Positions 12,207 through 24,513 of a stretch of DNA of 64,000 nucleotides are shown one piece after another. The translations under genes were made by a program, and so were the position numbers. Location: NCBI GenBank assembly GCA_964057225.1, contig OZ059900.1:14709638-14773637 (forward strand), read 5' to 3'. This DNA comes from Auanema rhodensis (taxonomy: Eukaryota; Nematoda; Chromadorea; Rhabditida; Rhabditidae). Each line of letters starts with the position of its first letter. The stretch's first letter is position 1. The notes beneath the pieces are model-generated. The model saw only the letters and a program-made list of their open reading frames with translations, searched no databases and was not told where the DNA came from.

Positions 12207-12573
12207 AATGGTTTTGTTCTGATTCATCGTTATTGAATGTTATGCTATTTTTGTTTTCTTCAAAAAGTCGGATAAAAACGATAATTATTAGAAAAAAGAT
12301 TGTTTTAAACTTTCTGCTTTTTCAAAAGTGATTTGAGCTTGTGTTTTTTTTCTAAATTGTTAAACATTTCTATTTAATTTAAGTGTTCTATATTAATTAC
12401 GATGAAAAAAATCGAAACGTCAGCGTTAATCAATTGTTCATTGTAACACCAAACTTCAATTAGCTCTTTGTGTAAAGTAGGCCATAAAACAAGATATGTT
12501 AGAGACAGTGTTTCATTTTTCTACTTTAATTCAAACTCACACTCTTAATGAAAGTTTCTAAGTGCAAATTCAA

Positions 12574-12645
12574 TCCTCGGTAGTATAGTGGTGAGTATCC
12601 GCGTCTGTCACATGCGAGACCCGGGTACAATTCCTGGCCGGGGAG
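12574..12645 (+). tRNA. tRNA-Asp (GTC), copy P29, B-box variant
   Basis: B box reads GGTACAATTCC (T55A) and the T stem has CCTGG (G51-U63 wobble). Loss of T55 suggests a weak or inactive gene. Confidence 0.75.
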
Positions 12646-13012
12646 AATGTTTTTGTTCTGATTCATCGTTATTGAATGTTATGCTATTTTTGTTTTTTTC
12701 CAAAAGTCGGATAAAAAAGATAATTATTAGAAAAAAGGTTGTTTTAAACTTTCTGTTTTTTCAAAAGTGATTTGAGCTTGTGTTTTTTTTCTAAATTGTT
12801 AAACATTTCCATTTAATTTAAATGTTCTATCTCAATTACGATGAAAAAAATTGAAACGTCAGCGTTAATCAATTGTTCATTGTAACACCAAACTTCAATT
12901 AGCTCTTTGTGTAAAGTAGGCCATAAAACAAGATATGCTAGAGACAGTGTTTCATTTTTCTACTTTAATTCAAACTCACACTCTTAATGAAAGTTTCTAA
13001 GTGCAAATTCAA

Positions 13013-13084
13013 TCCTCGGTAGTATAGTGGTGAGTATCCGCGTCTGTCACATGCGAGACCCGGGTTCAATTCCCGGCCGGGGAG
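13013..13084 (+). tRNA. tRNA-Asp (GTC), copy P30
   Basis: Consensus sequence; followed by a long (444-bp) step. Confidence 0.95.
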
Positions 13085-13456
13085 AATGTTTTTGTTCTGA
13101 TTCATCGTTATTGAATGTTATGCTATTTTTGTTTTCTTCCAAAAGTCGGATAAAAAAGATAATTATTAGAAAAAAGGTTGTTTTATTTTAAACTTTCTGT
13201 TTTTTCAAAAGTGATTTGAGCTTGTGTTTTTTTTCTAAATTGTTAAACATTTCCATTTAATTTGAATGTTCTATCTCAATTACGATGAAAAAAAATGGAA
13301 CGTCAGCGTTAATCAATTGTTCATTGTAACACCAAACTTCAATTAGCTCTTTGATTAAAGTAGGCCATAAATCAAGATATGTTAGAGACAGTGTTTCATT
13401 TTTCTACTTTAATTCAAACTCACACTCTTAATGAAAGTTTTTAAGTGCAAATTCAA

Positions 13457-13528
13457 TCCTCGGTAGTATAGTGGTGAGTATCCGCGTCTGTCACATGCGA
13501 GACCCGGGTTCAATTCCCGGCCGGGGAG
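13457..13528 (+). tRNA. tRNA-Asp (GTC), copy P31
   Basis: Consensus sequence; followed by the short GTGATATTTTC spacer type. Confidence 0.95.
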
Positions 13529-13894
13529 AATGTTTTTGTTCTGATTCATCGTTATTGAATGTTATGCTATTTTTGTTTTCTTCAAAAAGTCGGATAAAAA
13601 CGATAATTATTAGAAAAAAGATTGTTTTAAACTTTCTGCTTTTTCAAAAGTGATTTGAGCTTGTGATATTTTCTAAATTTTTAAACATTTCCATTTAATT
13701 TAAGTATTCTATCTCAATTACGATGAAAAAAAATGGAACGTCAGCGTTAATCAATTGTTCATTGTAACACCAAACTTCAATTAGCTCTTTGAGTAAAGTA
13801 GGCCATAAATCAAGATATGTTAGAGACAGTGTTTCATTTTTCTACTTTAATTCAAACTCACACTCTTAATGAAAGTTTCTAAGTGCAAATTCAA

Positions 13895-13966
13895 TCCTCG
13901 GTAGTATAGTGGTGAGTATCCGCGTCTGTCACATGCGAGACCCGGGTTCAATTCCCGGCCGGGGAG
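13895..13966 (+). tRNA. tRNA-Asp (GTC), copy P32
   Basis: Consensus sequence, T5 terminator. Confidence 0.95.
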
Positions 13967-14333
13967 AATGTTTTTGTTCTGATTCATCGTTATTGAATGT
14001 TATGCTATTTTTGTTTTCTTCAAAAAGTCGGATAAAAACGATAATTATTAGAAAAAAGATTGTTTTAAACTTTCTGCTTTTTCAAAAGTGATTTGAGCTT
14101 GTGATTTTTTTTTAAATTTTCAAACATTTCTATTTAATTTAAGTTTTCTATATTAATTACGATGAAAAAAATTGAAACGTCAGCGTTAATCAATTGTTCA
14201 TTGTAACACCAAACTTCAATTAGCTCTTTGCGTAAAGTAGGCCATAAATCAAGATATGTTAGAGACAGTGTTTCATTTTTCTACTATAATTCAAACTCAC
14301 ACTCTTAATGAAAGTTTCTAAGTGCAAATTCAA

Positions 14334-14405
14334 TCCTCGGTAGTATAGTGGTGAGTATCCGCGTCTGTCACATGCGAGACCCGGGTTCAATTCCCGGCCG
14401 GGGAG
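14334..14405 (+). tRNA. tRNA-Asp (GTC), copy P33
   Basis: Consensus sequence; followed by a long (444-bp) step. Confidence 0.95.
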
Positions 14406-14777
14406 AATGTTTTTGTTCTGATTCATCGTTATTGAATGTTATGCTATTTTTGTTTTCTTCCAAAAGTCGGATAAAAAAGATAATTATTAGAAAAAAGGTT
14501 GTTTTATTTTAAACTTTCTGTTTTTTCAAAAGTGATTTGAGCTTGTGTTTTTTTTCTAAATTGTTGAACATTTCCATTTAATTTGAATGTTCTATCTCAA
14601 TTACGATGAAAAAAAATGGAACGTCAGCGTTAATCAATTGTTCATTGTAACACCAAACTTCAATTAGCTCTTTGATTAAAGTAGGCCATAAATCAAGATA
14701 TGTTAGAGACAGTGTTTCATTTTTCTACTTTAATTCAAACTCACACTCTTAATGAAAGTTTTTAAGTGCAAATTCAA

Positions 14778-14849
14778 TCCTCGGTAGTATAGTGGTGAGT
14801 ATCCGCGTCTGTCACATGCGAGACCCGGGTTCAATTCCCGGCCGGGGAG
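14778..14849 (+). tRNA. tRNA-Asp (GTC), copy P34
   Basis: Consensus sequence, T4 terminator (GGTTTTG); unit type shared with P38. Confidence 0.95.
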
Positions 14850-15216
14850 AATGGTTTTGTTCTGATTCATCGTTATTGAATGTTATGCTTATTTTGTTTT
14901 CTTCCAAAAGTCGAATTAAAAAGATAATTATTAGAAAAAAGATTGTTTTAAACTTTCTGCTTTTTCAAAAGTGATTTGAGCTTGTGTTTTTTTTCTAAAT
15001 TGTTAAACATTTCTATTTAATTTAAGTGTTCTATATTAATTACGATGAAAAAAATCGAAACGTCAGCGTTAATCAATTGTTCATTGTAACACCAAACTTC
15101 AATTAGCTCTTTGTGTAAAGTAGGCCATAAAACAAGATATGTTAGAGACAGTGTTTCATTTTTCTACTTTAATTCAAACTCACACTCTTAATGAAAGTTT
15201 CTAAGTGCAAATTCAA

Positions 15217-15288
15217 TCCTCGGTAGTATAGTGGTGAGTATCCGCGTCTGTCACATGCGAGACCCGGGTTCAATTCCTGGCCGGGGAG
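15217..15288 (+). tRNA. tRNA-Asp (GTC), copy P35, T-stem wobble
   Basis: T stem reads CCTGG, giving a tolerated G51-U63 wobble; B box otherwise intact. Confidence 0.9.
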
Positions 15289-15655
15289 AATGTTTTTGTT
15301 CTGATTCATCGTTATTGAATGTTATGCTATTTTTGTTTTTTTCCAAAAGTCGGATAAAAAAGATAATTATTAGAAAAAAGGTTGTTTTAAACTTTCTGTT
15401 TTTTCAAAAGTGATTTGAGCTTGTGTTTTTTTTCTAAATTGTTAAACATTTCCATTTAATTTAAATGTTCTATCTCAATTACGATGAAAAAAATTGAAAC
15501 GTCAGCGTTAATCAATTGTTCATTGTAACACCAAACTTCAATTAGCTCTTTGAGTAAAGTAGGCCATAAATCAAGATATGTTAGAGACAGTGTTTCATTT
15601 TTCTACTATAATTCAAACTCACACTCTTAATGAAAGTTTCTAAGTGCAAATTCAA

Positions 15656-15727
15656 TCGTCGGTAGTATAGTGGTGAGTATCCGCGTCTGTCACATGCGAG
15701 ACCCGGGATCAATTCCCGGCCGGGGAG
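15656..15727 (+). tRNA. tRNA-Asp (GTC), copy P36, C3G and T54A
   Basis: Acceptor starts TCGTCGG, so G3 faces G70, and the B box reads GGATCAATTCC. Likely impaired. Confidence 0.7.
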
Positions 15728-16094
15728 AATGTTTTTGTTCTGATTCATCGTTATTGAATGTTATGCTATTTTTGTTTTTTTCCAAAAGTCGGATAAAAAA
15801 GATAATTATTAGAAAAAAGGTTGTTTTAAACTTTCTGTTTTTTCAAAAGTGATTTGAGCTTGTGTTTTTTTTCTAAATTGTTAAACATTTCCATTTAATT
15901 TAAATGTTCTATCTCAATTACGATGAAAAAAATTGAAACGTCAGCGTTAATCAATTGTTCATTGTAACACCAAACTTCAATTAGCTCTTTGAGTAAAGTA
16001 GGCCATAAATCAAGATATGTTAGAGACAGTGTTTCATTTTTCTACTATAATTCAAACTCACACTCTTAATGAAAGTTTCTAAGTGCAAATTCAA

Positions 16095-16166
16095 TCGTCG
16101 GTAGTATAGTGGTGAGTATCCGCGTCTGTCACATGCGAGACCCGGGTTCAATTCCCGGCCGGGGAG
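16095..16166 (+). tRNA. tRNA-Asp (GTC), copy P37, C3G
   Basis: Acceptor TCGTCGG (G3 faces G70); B box intact. Confidence 0.8.
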
Positions 16167-16533
16167 AATGTTTTTGTTCTGATTCATCGTTATTGAATGT
16201 TATGCTATTTTTGTTTTCTTCAAAAAGTCGGATAAAAACGATAATTATTAGAAAAAAGATTGTTTTAAACTTTCTGTTTTTTCAAAAGTGATTTGAGCTT
16301 GTGTTTTTTTTCTAAATTGTTAAACATTTCCATTTAATTTAAATGTTCTATCTCAATTACGATGAAAAAAAATGGAACGTCAGCGTTAATCAATTGTTCA
16401 TTGTAACACCAAACTTCAATTAGCTCTTTGATTAAAGTAGGCCATGAATCAAGATATGTTAGAGACAGTGTTCCATTTTTCTACTTTAATTCAAACTCAC
16501 ACACTTAATGAAAGTTTCTAAGTGCAAATTCAA

Positions 16534-16605
16534 TCCTCGGTAGTATAGTGGTGAGTATCCGCGTCTGTCACATGCGAGACCCGGGTTCAATTCCCGGCCG
16601 GGGAG
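16534..16605 (+). tRNA. tRNA-Asp (GTC), copy P38
   Basis: Consensus sequence, T4 terminator (GGTTTTG); 5' flank CACACACTTAATG. Confidence 0.95.
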
Positions 16606-16972
16606 AATGGTTTTGTTCTGATTCATCGTTATTGAATGTTATGCTTATTTTGTTTTCTTCCAAAAGTCGAATTAAAAAGATAATTATTAGAAAAAAGATT
16701 GTTTTAAACTTTCTGCTTTTTCAAAAGTGATTTGAGCTTGTGTTTTTTTTCTAAATTGTTAAACATTTCTATTTAATTTAAGTGTTCTATATTAATTACG
16801 ATGAAAAAAATCGAAACGTCAGCGTTAATCAATTGTTCATTGTAACACCAAACTTCAATTAGCTCTTTGTGTAAAGTAGGCCATAAAACAAGATATGTTA
16901 GAGACAGTGTTTCATTTTTCTACTTTAATTCAAACTCACACTCTTAATGAAAGTTTCTAAGTGCAAATTCAA

Positions 16973-17044
16973 TCCTCGGTAGTATAGTGGTGAGTATCCG
17001 CGTCTGTCACATGCGAGACCCGGGTTCAATTCCCGGCCGGGGAG
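16973..17044 (+). tRNA. tRNA-Asp (GTC), copy P39
   Basis: Consensus sequence, T5 terminator. Confidence 0.95.
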
Positions 17045-17410
17045 AATGTTTTTGTTCTGATTCATCGTTATTGAATGTTATGCTATTTTTGTTTTCTTCA
17101 AAAAGTCGGATAAAAACGATAATTATTAGAAAAAAGATTGTTTTAAACTTTCTGCTTTTTCAAAAGTGATTTGAGCTTGTGATATTTTCTAAATTTTTAA
17201 ACATTTCCATTTAATTTAAGTATTCTATCTCAATTACGATGAAAAAAAATGGAACGTCAGCGTTAATCAATTGTTCATTGTAACACCAAACTTCAATTAG
17301 CTCTTTGCGTAAAGTAGGCCATAAATCAAGATATGTTAGAGACAGTGTTTCATTTTTCTACTATAATTCAAACTCACACTCTTAATGAAAGTTTTTAAGT
17401 GCAAATTCAA

Positions 17411-17482
17411 TCCTCGGTAGTATAGTGGTGAGTATCCGCGTCTGTCACATGCGAGACCCGGGTTCAATTCCCGGCCGGGGAG
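17411..17482 (+). tRNA. tRNA-Asp (GTC), copy P40
   Basis: Consensus sequence; followed by a long (444-bp) step. Confidence 0.95.
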
Positions 17483-17854
17483 AATGTTTTTGTTCTGATT
17501 CATCGTTATTGAATGTTATGCTATTTTTGTTTTCTTCCAAAAGTCGGATAAAAAAGATAATTATTAGAAAAAAGGTTGTTTTATTTTAAACTTTCTGTTT
17601 TTTCAAAAGTGATTTGAGCTTGTGTTTTTTTTCTAAATTGTTAAACATTTCCATTTAATTTGAATGTTCTATCTCAATTACGATGAAAAAAAATGGAACG
17701 TCAGCGTTAATCAATTGTTCATTGTAACACCAAACTTCAATTAGCTCTTTGAGTAAAGTAGGCCATAAATCAAGATATGTTAGAGACAGTGTTTCATTTT
17801 TCTACTTTAATTCAAACTCACACTCTTAATGAAAGTTTCTAAGTGCAAATTCAA

Positions 17855-17926
17855 TCCTCGGTAGTATAGTGGTGAGTATCCGCGTCTGTCACATGCGAGA
17901 CCCGGGTTCAATTCCCGGCCGGGGAG
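17855..17926 (+). tRNA. tRNA-Asp (GTC), copy P41
   Basis: Consensus sequence, T5 terminator. Confidence 0.95.
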
Positions 17927-18293
17927 AATGTTTTTGTTCTGATTCATCGTTATTGAATGTTATGCTATTTTTGTTTTCTTCAAAAAGTCGGATAAAAACG
18001 ATAATTATTAGAAAAAAGATTGTTTTAAACTTTCTGCTTTTTCAAAAGTGATTTGAGCTTGTGATTTTTTTTTAAATTTTCAAACATTTCTATTTAATTT
18101 AAGTTTTCTATATTAATTACGATGAAAAAAATTGAAACGTCAGCGTTAATCAATTGTTCATTGTAACACCAAACTTCAATTAGCTCTTTGCGTAAAGTAG
18201 GCCATAAATCAAGATATGTTAGAGACAGTGTTTCATTTTTCTACTATAATTCAAACTCACACTCTTAATGAAAGTTTCTAAGTGCAAATTCAA

Positions 18294-18365
18294 TCGTCGG
18301 TAGTATAGTGGTGAGTATCCGCGTCTGTCACATGCGAGACCCGGGTTCAATTCCCGGCCGGGGAG
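18294..18365 (+). tRNA. tRNA-Asp (GTC), copy P42, C3G
   Basis: Acceptor TCGTCGG; B box intact. Confidence 0.8.
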
Positions 18366-18732
18366 AATGTTTTTGTTCTGATTCATCGTTATTGAATGTT
18401 ATGCTAATTTTGTTTTCTTCAAAAAGTCGGATAAAAAAGATAATTATTAGAAAAAAGGTTGTTTTAAACTTTCTGTTTTTTCAAAAGTGATTTGAGCTTG
18501 TGTTTTTTTTCTAAATTGTTAAACATTTCCATTTAATTTAAATGTTCTATCTCAATTACGATGAAAAAAATTGAAACGTCAGCGTTAATCAATTGTTCAT
18601 TGTAACACCAAACTTCAATTAGCTCTTTGAGTAAAGTAGGCCATAAATCAAGATATGTTAGAGACAGTGTTTCATTTTTCTACTATAATTCAAACTCACA
18701 CTCTTAATGAAAGTTTCTAAGTGCAAATTCAA

Positions 18733-18804
18733 TCGTCGGTAGTATAGTGGTGAGTATCCGCGTCTGTCACATGCGAGACCCGGGATCAATTCCCGGCCGG
18801 GGAG
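18733..18804 (+). tRNA. tRNA-Asp (GTC), copy P43, C3G and T54A
   Basis: Same double variant as P36. Confidence 0.7.
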
Positions 18805-19171
18805 AATGTTTTTGTTCTGATTCATCGTTATTGAATGTTATGCTATTTTTGTTTTTTTCCAAAAGTCGGATAAAAAAGATAATTATTAGAAAAAAGGTTG
18901 TTTTAAACTTTCTGTTTTTTCAAAAGTGATTTGAGCTTGTGATTTTTTTTTAAATTTTCAAACATTTCTATTTAATTTAAGTTTTCTATATTAATTACGA
19001 TGAAAAAAAATGGAACGTCAGCGTTAATCAATTGTTCATTGTAACACCAAACTTCAATTAGCTCTTTGAGTAAAGTAGGCCATAAATCAAGATATGTTAG
19101 AGACAGTGTTTCATTTTTCTACTTTAATTCAAACTCACACTCTTAATGAAAGTTTCTAAGTGCAAATTCAA

Positions 19172-19243
19172 TCCTCGGTAGTATAGTGGTGAGTATCCGC
19201 GTCTGTCACATGCGAGACCCGGGTTCAATTCCCGGCCGGGGAG
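19172..19243 (+). tRNA. tRNA-Asp (GTC), copy P44
   Basis: Consensus sequence, T5 terminator. Confidence 0.95.
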
Positions 19244-19610
19244 AATGTTTTTGTTCTGATTCATCGTTATTGAATGTTATGCTATTTTTGTTTTCTTCAA
19301 AAAGTCGGATAAAAACGATAATTATTAGAAAAAAGATTGTTTTAAACTTTCTGCTTTTTCAAAAGTGATTTGAGCTTGTGATTTTTTTTTAAATTTTCAA
19401 ACATTTCTATTTAATTTAAGTTTTCTATATTAATTACGATGAAAAAAATTGAAACGTCAGCGTTAATCAATTGTTCATTGTAACACCAAACTTCAATTAG
19501 CTCTTTGATTAAAGTAGGCCATGAATCAAGATATGTTAGAGACAGTGTTCCATTTTTCTACTTTAATTCAAACTCACACACTTAATGAAAGTTTCTAAGT
19601 GCAAATTCAA

Positions 19611-19682
19611 TCCTCGGTAGTATAGTGGTGAGTATCCGCGTCTGTCACATGCGAGACCCGGGTTCAATTCCCGGCCGGGGAG
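19611..19682 (+). tRNA. tRNA-Asp (GTC), copy P45
   Basis: Consensus sequence; 5' flank CACACACTTAATG as in P38. Confidence 0.95.
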
Positions 19683-20049
19683 AATGTTTTTGTTCTGATT
19701 CATCGTTATTGAATGTTATGCTATTTTTGTTTTCTTCAAAAAGTCGGATAAAAACGATAATTATTAGAAAAAAGATTGTTTTAAACTTTCTGCTTTTTCA
19801 AAAGTGATTTGAGCTTGTGTTTTTTTTCTAAATTGTTAAACATTTCTATTTAATTTAAGTGTTCTATATTAATTACGATGAAAAAAATTGAAACGTCAGC
19901 GTTAATCAATTGTTCATTGTAACACCAAACTTCAACTAGCTCTTTGTGTAAAGTAGGCCATAAAACAAGATATGCTAGAGACAGTGTTTCATTTTTCTAC
20001 TTTAATTCAAACTCACACTCTTAATGAAAGTTTCTAAGTGCAAATTCAA

Positions 20050-20121
20050 TCCTCGGTAGTATAGTGGTGAGTATCCGCGTCTGTCACATGCGAGACCCGG
20101 GTTCAATTCCCGGCCGGGGAG
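20050..20121 (+). tRNA. tRNA-Asp (GTC), copy P46
   Basis: Consensus sequence; followed by a long (444-bp) step. Confidence 0.95.
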
Positions 20122-20493
20122 AATGTTTTTGTTCTGATTCATCGTTATTGAATGTTATGCTATTTTTGTTTTCTTCCAAAAGTCGGATAAAAAAGATAAT
20201 TATTAGAAAAAAGGTTGTTTTATTTTAAACTTTCTGTTTTTTCAAAAGTGATTTGAGCTTGTGTTTTTTTTCTAAATTGTTAAACATTTCCATTTAATTT
20301 GAATGTTCTATCTCAATTACGATGAAAAAAAATGGAACGTCAGCGTTAATCAATTGTTCATTGTAACACCAAACTTCAATTAGCTCTTTGATTAAAGTAG
20401 GCCATAAATCAAGATATGTTAGAGACAGTGTTTCATTTTTCTACTTTAATTCAAACTCACACTCTTAATGAAAGTTTTTAAGTGCAAATTCAA

Positions 20494-20565
20494 TCCTCGG
20501 TAGTATAGTGGTGAGTATCCGCGTCTGTCACATGCGAGACCCGGGTTCAATTCCCGGCCGGGGAG
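20494..20565 (+). tRNA. tRNA-Asp (GTC), copy P47
   Basis: Consensus sequence; followed by the GTGATATTTTC spacer type. Confidence 0.95.
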
Positions 20566-20931
20566 AATGTTTTTGTTCTGATTCATCGTTATTGAATGTT
20601 ATGCTATTTTTGTTTTCTTCAAAAAGTCGGATAAAAACGATAATTATTAGAAAAAAGATTGTTTTAAACTTTCTGCTTTTTCAAAAGTGATTTGAGCTTG
20701 TGATATTTTCTAAATTTTTAAACATTTCCATTTAATTTAAGTATTCTATCTCAATTACGATGAAAAAAAATGGAACGTCAGCGTTAATCAATTGTTCATT
20801 GTAACACCAAACTTCAATTAGCTCTTTGAGTAAAGTAGGCCATAAATCAAGATATGTTAGAGACAGTGTTTCATTTTTCTACTTTAATTCAAACTCACAC
20901 TCTTAATGAAAGTTTCTAAGTGCAAATTCAA

Positions 20932-21003
20932 TCCTCGGTAGTATAGTGGTGAGTATCCGCGTCTGTCACATGCGAGACCCGGGTTCAATTCCCGGCCGGG
21001 GAG
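20932..21003 (+). tRNA. tRNA-Asp (GTC), copy P48
   Basis: Consensus sequence; first unit of a trimer. Confidence 0.95.
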
Positions 21004-21370
21004 AATGTTTTTGTTCTGATTCATCGTTATTGAATGTTATGCTATTTTTGTTTTCTTCAAAAAGTCGGATAAAAACGATAATTATTAGAAAAAAGATTGT
21101 TTTAAACTTTCTGCTTTTTCAAAAGTGATTTGAGCTTGTGATTTTTTTTTAAATTTTCAAACATTTCTATTTAATTTAAGTTTTCTATATTAATTACGAT
21201 GAAAAAAATTGAAACGTCAGCGTTAATCAATTGTTCATTGTAACACCAAACTTCAATTAGCTCTTTGCGTAAAGTAGGCCATAAATCAAGATATGTTAGA
21301 GACAGTGTTTCATTTTTCTACTATAATTCAAACTCACACTCTTAATGAAAGTTTCTAAGTGCAAATTCAA

Positions 21371-21442
21371 TCGTCGGTAGTATAGTGGTGAGTATCCGCG
21401 TCTGTCACATGCGAGACCCGGGTTCAATTCCCGGCCGGGGAG
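21371..21442 (+). tRNA. tRNA-Asp (GTC), copy P49, C3G
   Basis: Acceptor TCGTCGG; B box intact. Confidence 0.8.
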
Positions 21443-21809
21443 AATGTTTTTGTTCTGATTCATCGTTATTGAATGTTATGCTAATTTTGTTTTCTTCAAA
21501 AAGTCGGATAAAAACGATAATTATTAGAAAAAAGATTGTTTTAAACTTTCTGCTTTTTCAAAAGTGATTTGAGCTTGTGATTTTTTTTTAAATTTTCAAA
21601 CATTTCTATTTAATTTAAGTGTTCTATATTAATTACGATGAAAAAAATTGAAACGTCAGCGTTAATCAATTGTTCATTGTAACACCAAACTTCAATTAGC
21701 TCTTTGAGTAAAGTAGGCCATAAATCAAGATATGTTAGAGACAGTGTTTCATTTTTCTACTATAATTCAAACTCACACTCTTAATGAAAGTTTCTAAGTG
21801 CAAATTCAA

Positions 21810-21881
21810 TCGTCGGTAGTATAGTGGTGAGTATCCGCGTCTGTCACATGCGAGACCCGGGATCAATTCCCGGCCGGGGAG
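21810..21881 (+). tRNA. tRNA-Asp (GTC), copy P50, C3G and T54A
   Basis: Same double variant as P36. Confidence 0.7.
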
Positions 21882-22248
21882 AATGTTTTTGTTCTGATTC
21901 ATCGTTATTGAATGTTATGCTATTTTTCTTTTCTTCCAAAAGCCGAATTAAAAAGATAATTATTAGAAAAAAGGTTATTTTAAACTTTCTGTTTTTTCAA
22001 AAGTGATTTGAGCTTGTGATTTTTTTTTAAATTTTCAAACATTTCTATTTAATTTAAGTTTTCTATATTAATTACGATGAAAAAAAATGGAACGTCAGCG
22101 TTAATCAATTGTTCATTGTAACACCAAACTTCAATTAGCTCTTTGAGTAAAGTAGGCCATAAATCAAGATATGTTAGAGACAGTGTTTCATTTTTCTACT
22201 TTAATTCAAACTCACACTCTTAATGAAAGTTTCTAAGTGCAAATTCAA

Positions 22249-22320
22249 TCCTCGGTAGTATAGTGGTGAGTATCCGCGTCTGTCACATGCGAGACCCGGG
22301 TTCAATTCCCGGCCGGGGAG
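22249..22320 (+). tRNA. tRNA-Asp (GTC), copy P51
   Basis: Consensus sequence; first unit of a trimer. Confidence 0.95.
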
Positions 22321-22687
22321 AATGTTTTTGTTCTGATTCATCGTTATTGAATGTTATGCTATTTTTGTTTTCTTCAAAAAGTCGGATAAAAACGATAATT
22401 ATTAGAAAAAAGATTGTTTTAAACTTTCTGCTTTTTCAAAAGTGATTTGAGCTTGTGATTTTTTTTTAAATTTTCAAACATTTCTATTTAATTTAAGTTT
22501 TCTATATTAATTACGATGAAAAAAATTGAAACGTCAGCGTTAATCAATTGTTCATTGTAACACCAAACTTCAATTAGCTCTTTGCGTAAAGTAGGCCATA
22601 AATCAAGATATGTTAGAGACAGTGTTTCATTTTTCTACTATAATTCAAACTCACACTCTTAATGAAAGTTTCTAAGTGCAAATTCAA

Positions 22688-22759
22688 TCGTCGGTAGTAT
22701 AGTGGTGAGTATCCGCGTCTGTCACATGCGAGACCCGGGTTCAATTCCCGGCCGGGGAG
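22688..22759 (+). tRNA. tRNA-Asp (GTC), copy P52, C3G
   Basis: Acceptor TCGTCGG; B box intact. Confidence 0.8.
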
Positions 22760-23125
22760 AATGTTTTTGTTCTGATTCATCGTTATTGAATGTTATGCTA
22801 TTTTTGTTTTCTTCAAAAAGTCGGATAAAAACGATAATTATTAGAAAAAAGATTGTTTTAAACTTTCTGCTTTTTCAAAAGTGATTTGAGCTTGTGATAT
22901 TTTCTAAATTTTTAAACATTTCCATTTAATTTAAGTGTTCTATATTAATTACGATGAAAAAAATTGAAACGTCAGCGTTAATCAATTGTTCATTGTAACA
23001 CCAAACTTCAATTAGCTCTTTGAGTAAAGTAGGCCATAAATCAAGATATGTTAGAGACAGTGTTTCATTTTTCTACTATAATTCAAACTCACACTCTTAA
23101 TGAAAGTTTCTAAGTGCAAATTCAA

Positions 23126-23197
23126 TCGTCGGTAGTATAGTGGTGAGTATCCGCGTCTGTCACATGCGAGACCCGGGATCAATTCCCGGCCGGGGAG
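23126..23197 (+). tRNA. tRNA-Asp (GTC), copy P53, C3G and T54A
   Basis: Same double variant as P36. Confidence 0.7.
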
Positions 23198-23563
23198 AAT
23201 GTTTTTGTTCTGATTCATCGTTATTGAATGTTATGCTATTTTTGTTTTCTTCCAAAAGTCGAATTAAAAAGATAATTATTAGAAAAAAGGTTATTTTAAA
23301 CTTTCTGTTTTTTCAAAAGTGATTTGAGCTTGTGATTTTTTTTTAAATTTTCAAACATTTCTATTTAATTTAAGTTTTCTATATTAATTACGATGAAAAA
23401 AATGGAACGTCAGCGTTAATCAATTGTTCATTGTAACACCAAACTTCAATTAGCTCTTTGAGTAAAGTAGGCCATAAATCAAGATATGTTAGAGACAGTG
23501 TTTCATTTTTCTACTTTAATTCAAACTCACACTCTTAATGAAAGTTTCTAAGTGCAAATTCAA

Positions 23564-23635
23564 TCCTCGGTAGTATAGTGGTGAGTATCCGCGTCTGTCA
23601 CATGCGAGACCCGGGTTCAATTCCCGGCCGGGGAG
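23564..23635 (+). tRNA. tRNA-Asp (GTC), copy P54
   Basis: Consensus sequence; first unit of a trimer. Confidence 0.95.
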
Positions 23636-24002
23636 AATGTTTTTGTTCTGATTCATCGTTATTGAATGTTATGCTATTTTTGTTTTCTTCAAAAAGTCGG
23701 ATAAAAACGATAATTATTAGAAAAAAGATTGTTTTAAACTTTCTGCTTTTTCAAAAGTGATTTGAGCTTGTGATTTTTTTTTAAATTTTCAAACATTTCT
23801 ATTTAATTTAAGTTTTCTATATTAATTACGATGAAAAAAATTGAAACGTCAGCGTTAATCAATTGTTCATTGTAACACCAAACTTCAATTAGCTCTTTGC
23901 GTAAAGTAGGCCATAAATCAAGATATGTTAGAGACAGTGTTTCATTTTTCTACTATAATTCAAACTCACACTCTTAATGAAAGTTTCTAAGTGCAAATTC
24001 AA

Positions 24003-24074
24003 TCGTCGGTAGTATAGTGGTGAGTATCCGCGTCTGTCACATGCGAGACCCGGGTTCAATTCCCGGCCGGGGAG
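24003..24074 (+). tRNA. tRNA-Asp (GTC), copy P55, C3G
   Basis: Acceptor TCGTCGG; B box intact. Confidence 0.8.
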
Positions 24075-24441
24075 AATGTTTTTGTTCTGATTCATCGTTA
24101 TTGAATGTTATGCTAATTTTGTTTTCTTCAAAAAGTCGGATAAAAACGATAATTATTAGAAAAAAGATTGTTTTAAACTTTCTGCTTTTTCAAAAGTGAT
24201 TTGAGCTTGTGATTTTTTTTTAAATTTTCAAACATTTCTATTTAATTTAAGTGTTCTATATTAATTACGATGAAAAAAATTGAAACGTCAGCGTTAATCA
24301 ATTGTTCATTGTAACACCAAACTTCAATTAGCTCTTTGAGTAAAGTAGGCCATAAATCAAGATATGTTAGAGACAGTGTTTCATTTTTCTACTTTAATTC
24401 AAACTCACACTCTTAATGAAAGTTTCTAAGTGCAAATTCAA

Positions 24442-24513
24442 TCGTCGGTAGTATAGTGGTGAGTATCCGCGTCTGTCACATGCGAGACCCGGGTTCAATT
24501 CCCGGCCAAGGAG
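24442..24513 (+). tRNA. tRNA-Asp (GTC), copy P56, C3G and CCAAGG
   Basis: 5' acceptor TCGTCGG against 3' acceptor CCAAGGA gives two mismatches (G3/G70 and C5/A68). Likely impaired. Confidence 0.65.

Larger units (their letters stand above)
10369..14777 (+). repeat. Higher-order repeat: trimers of about 1322 bp
   Basis: The long-spacer unit type recurs every third unit at 10369, 11691, 13013 and 14334 (steps of 1322, 1322 and 1321 bp), with the two intervening units of variable type. Confidence 0.75.
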
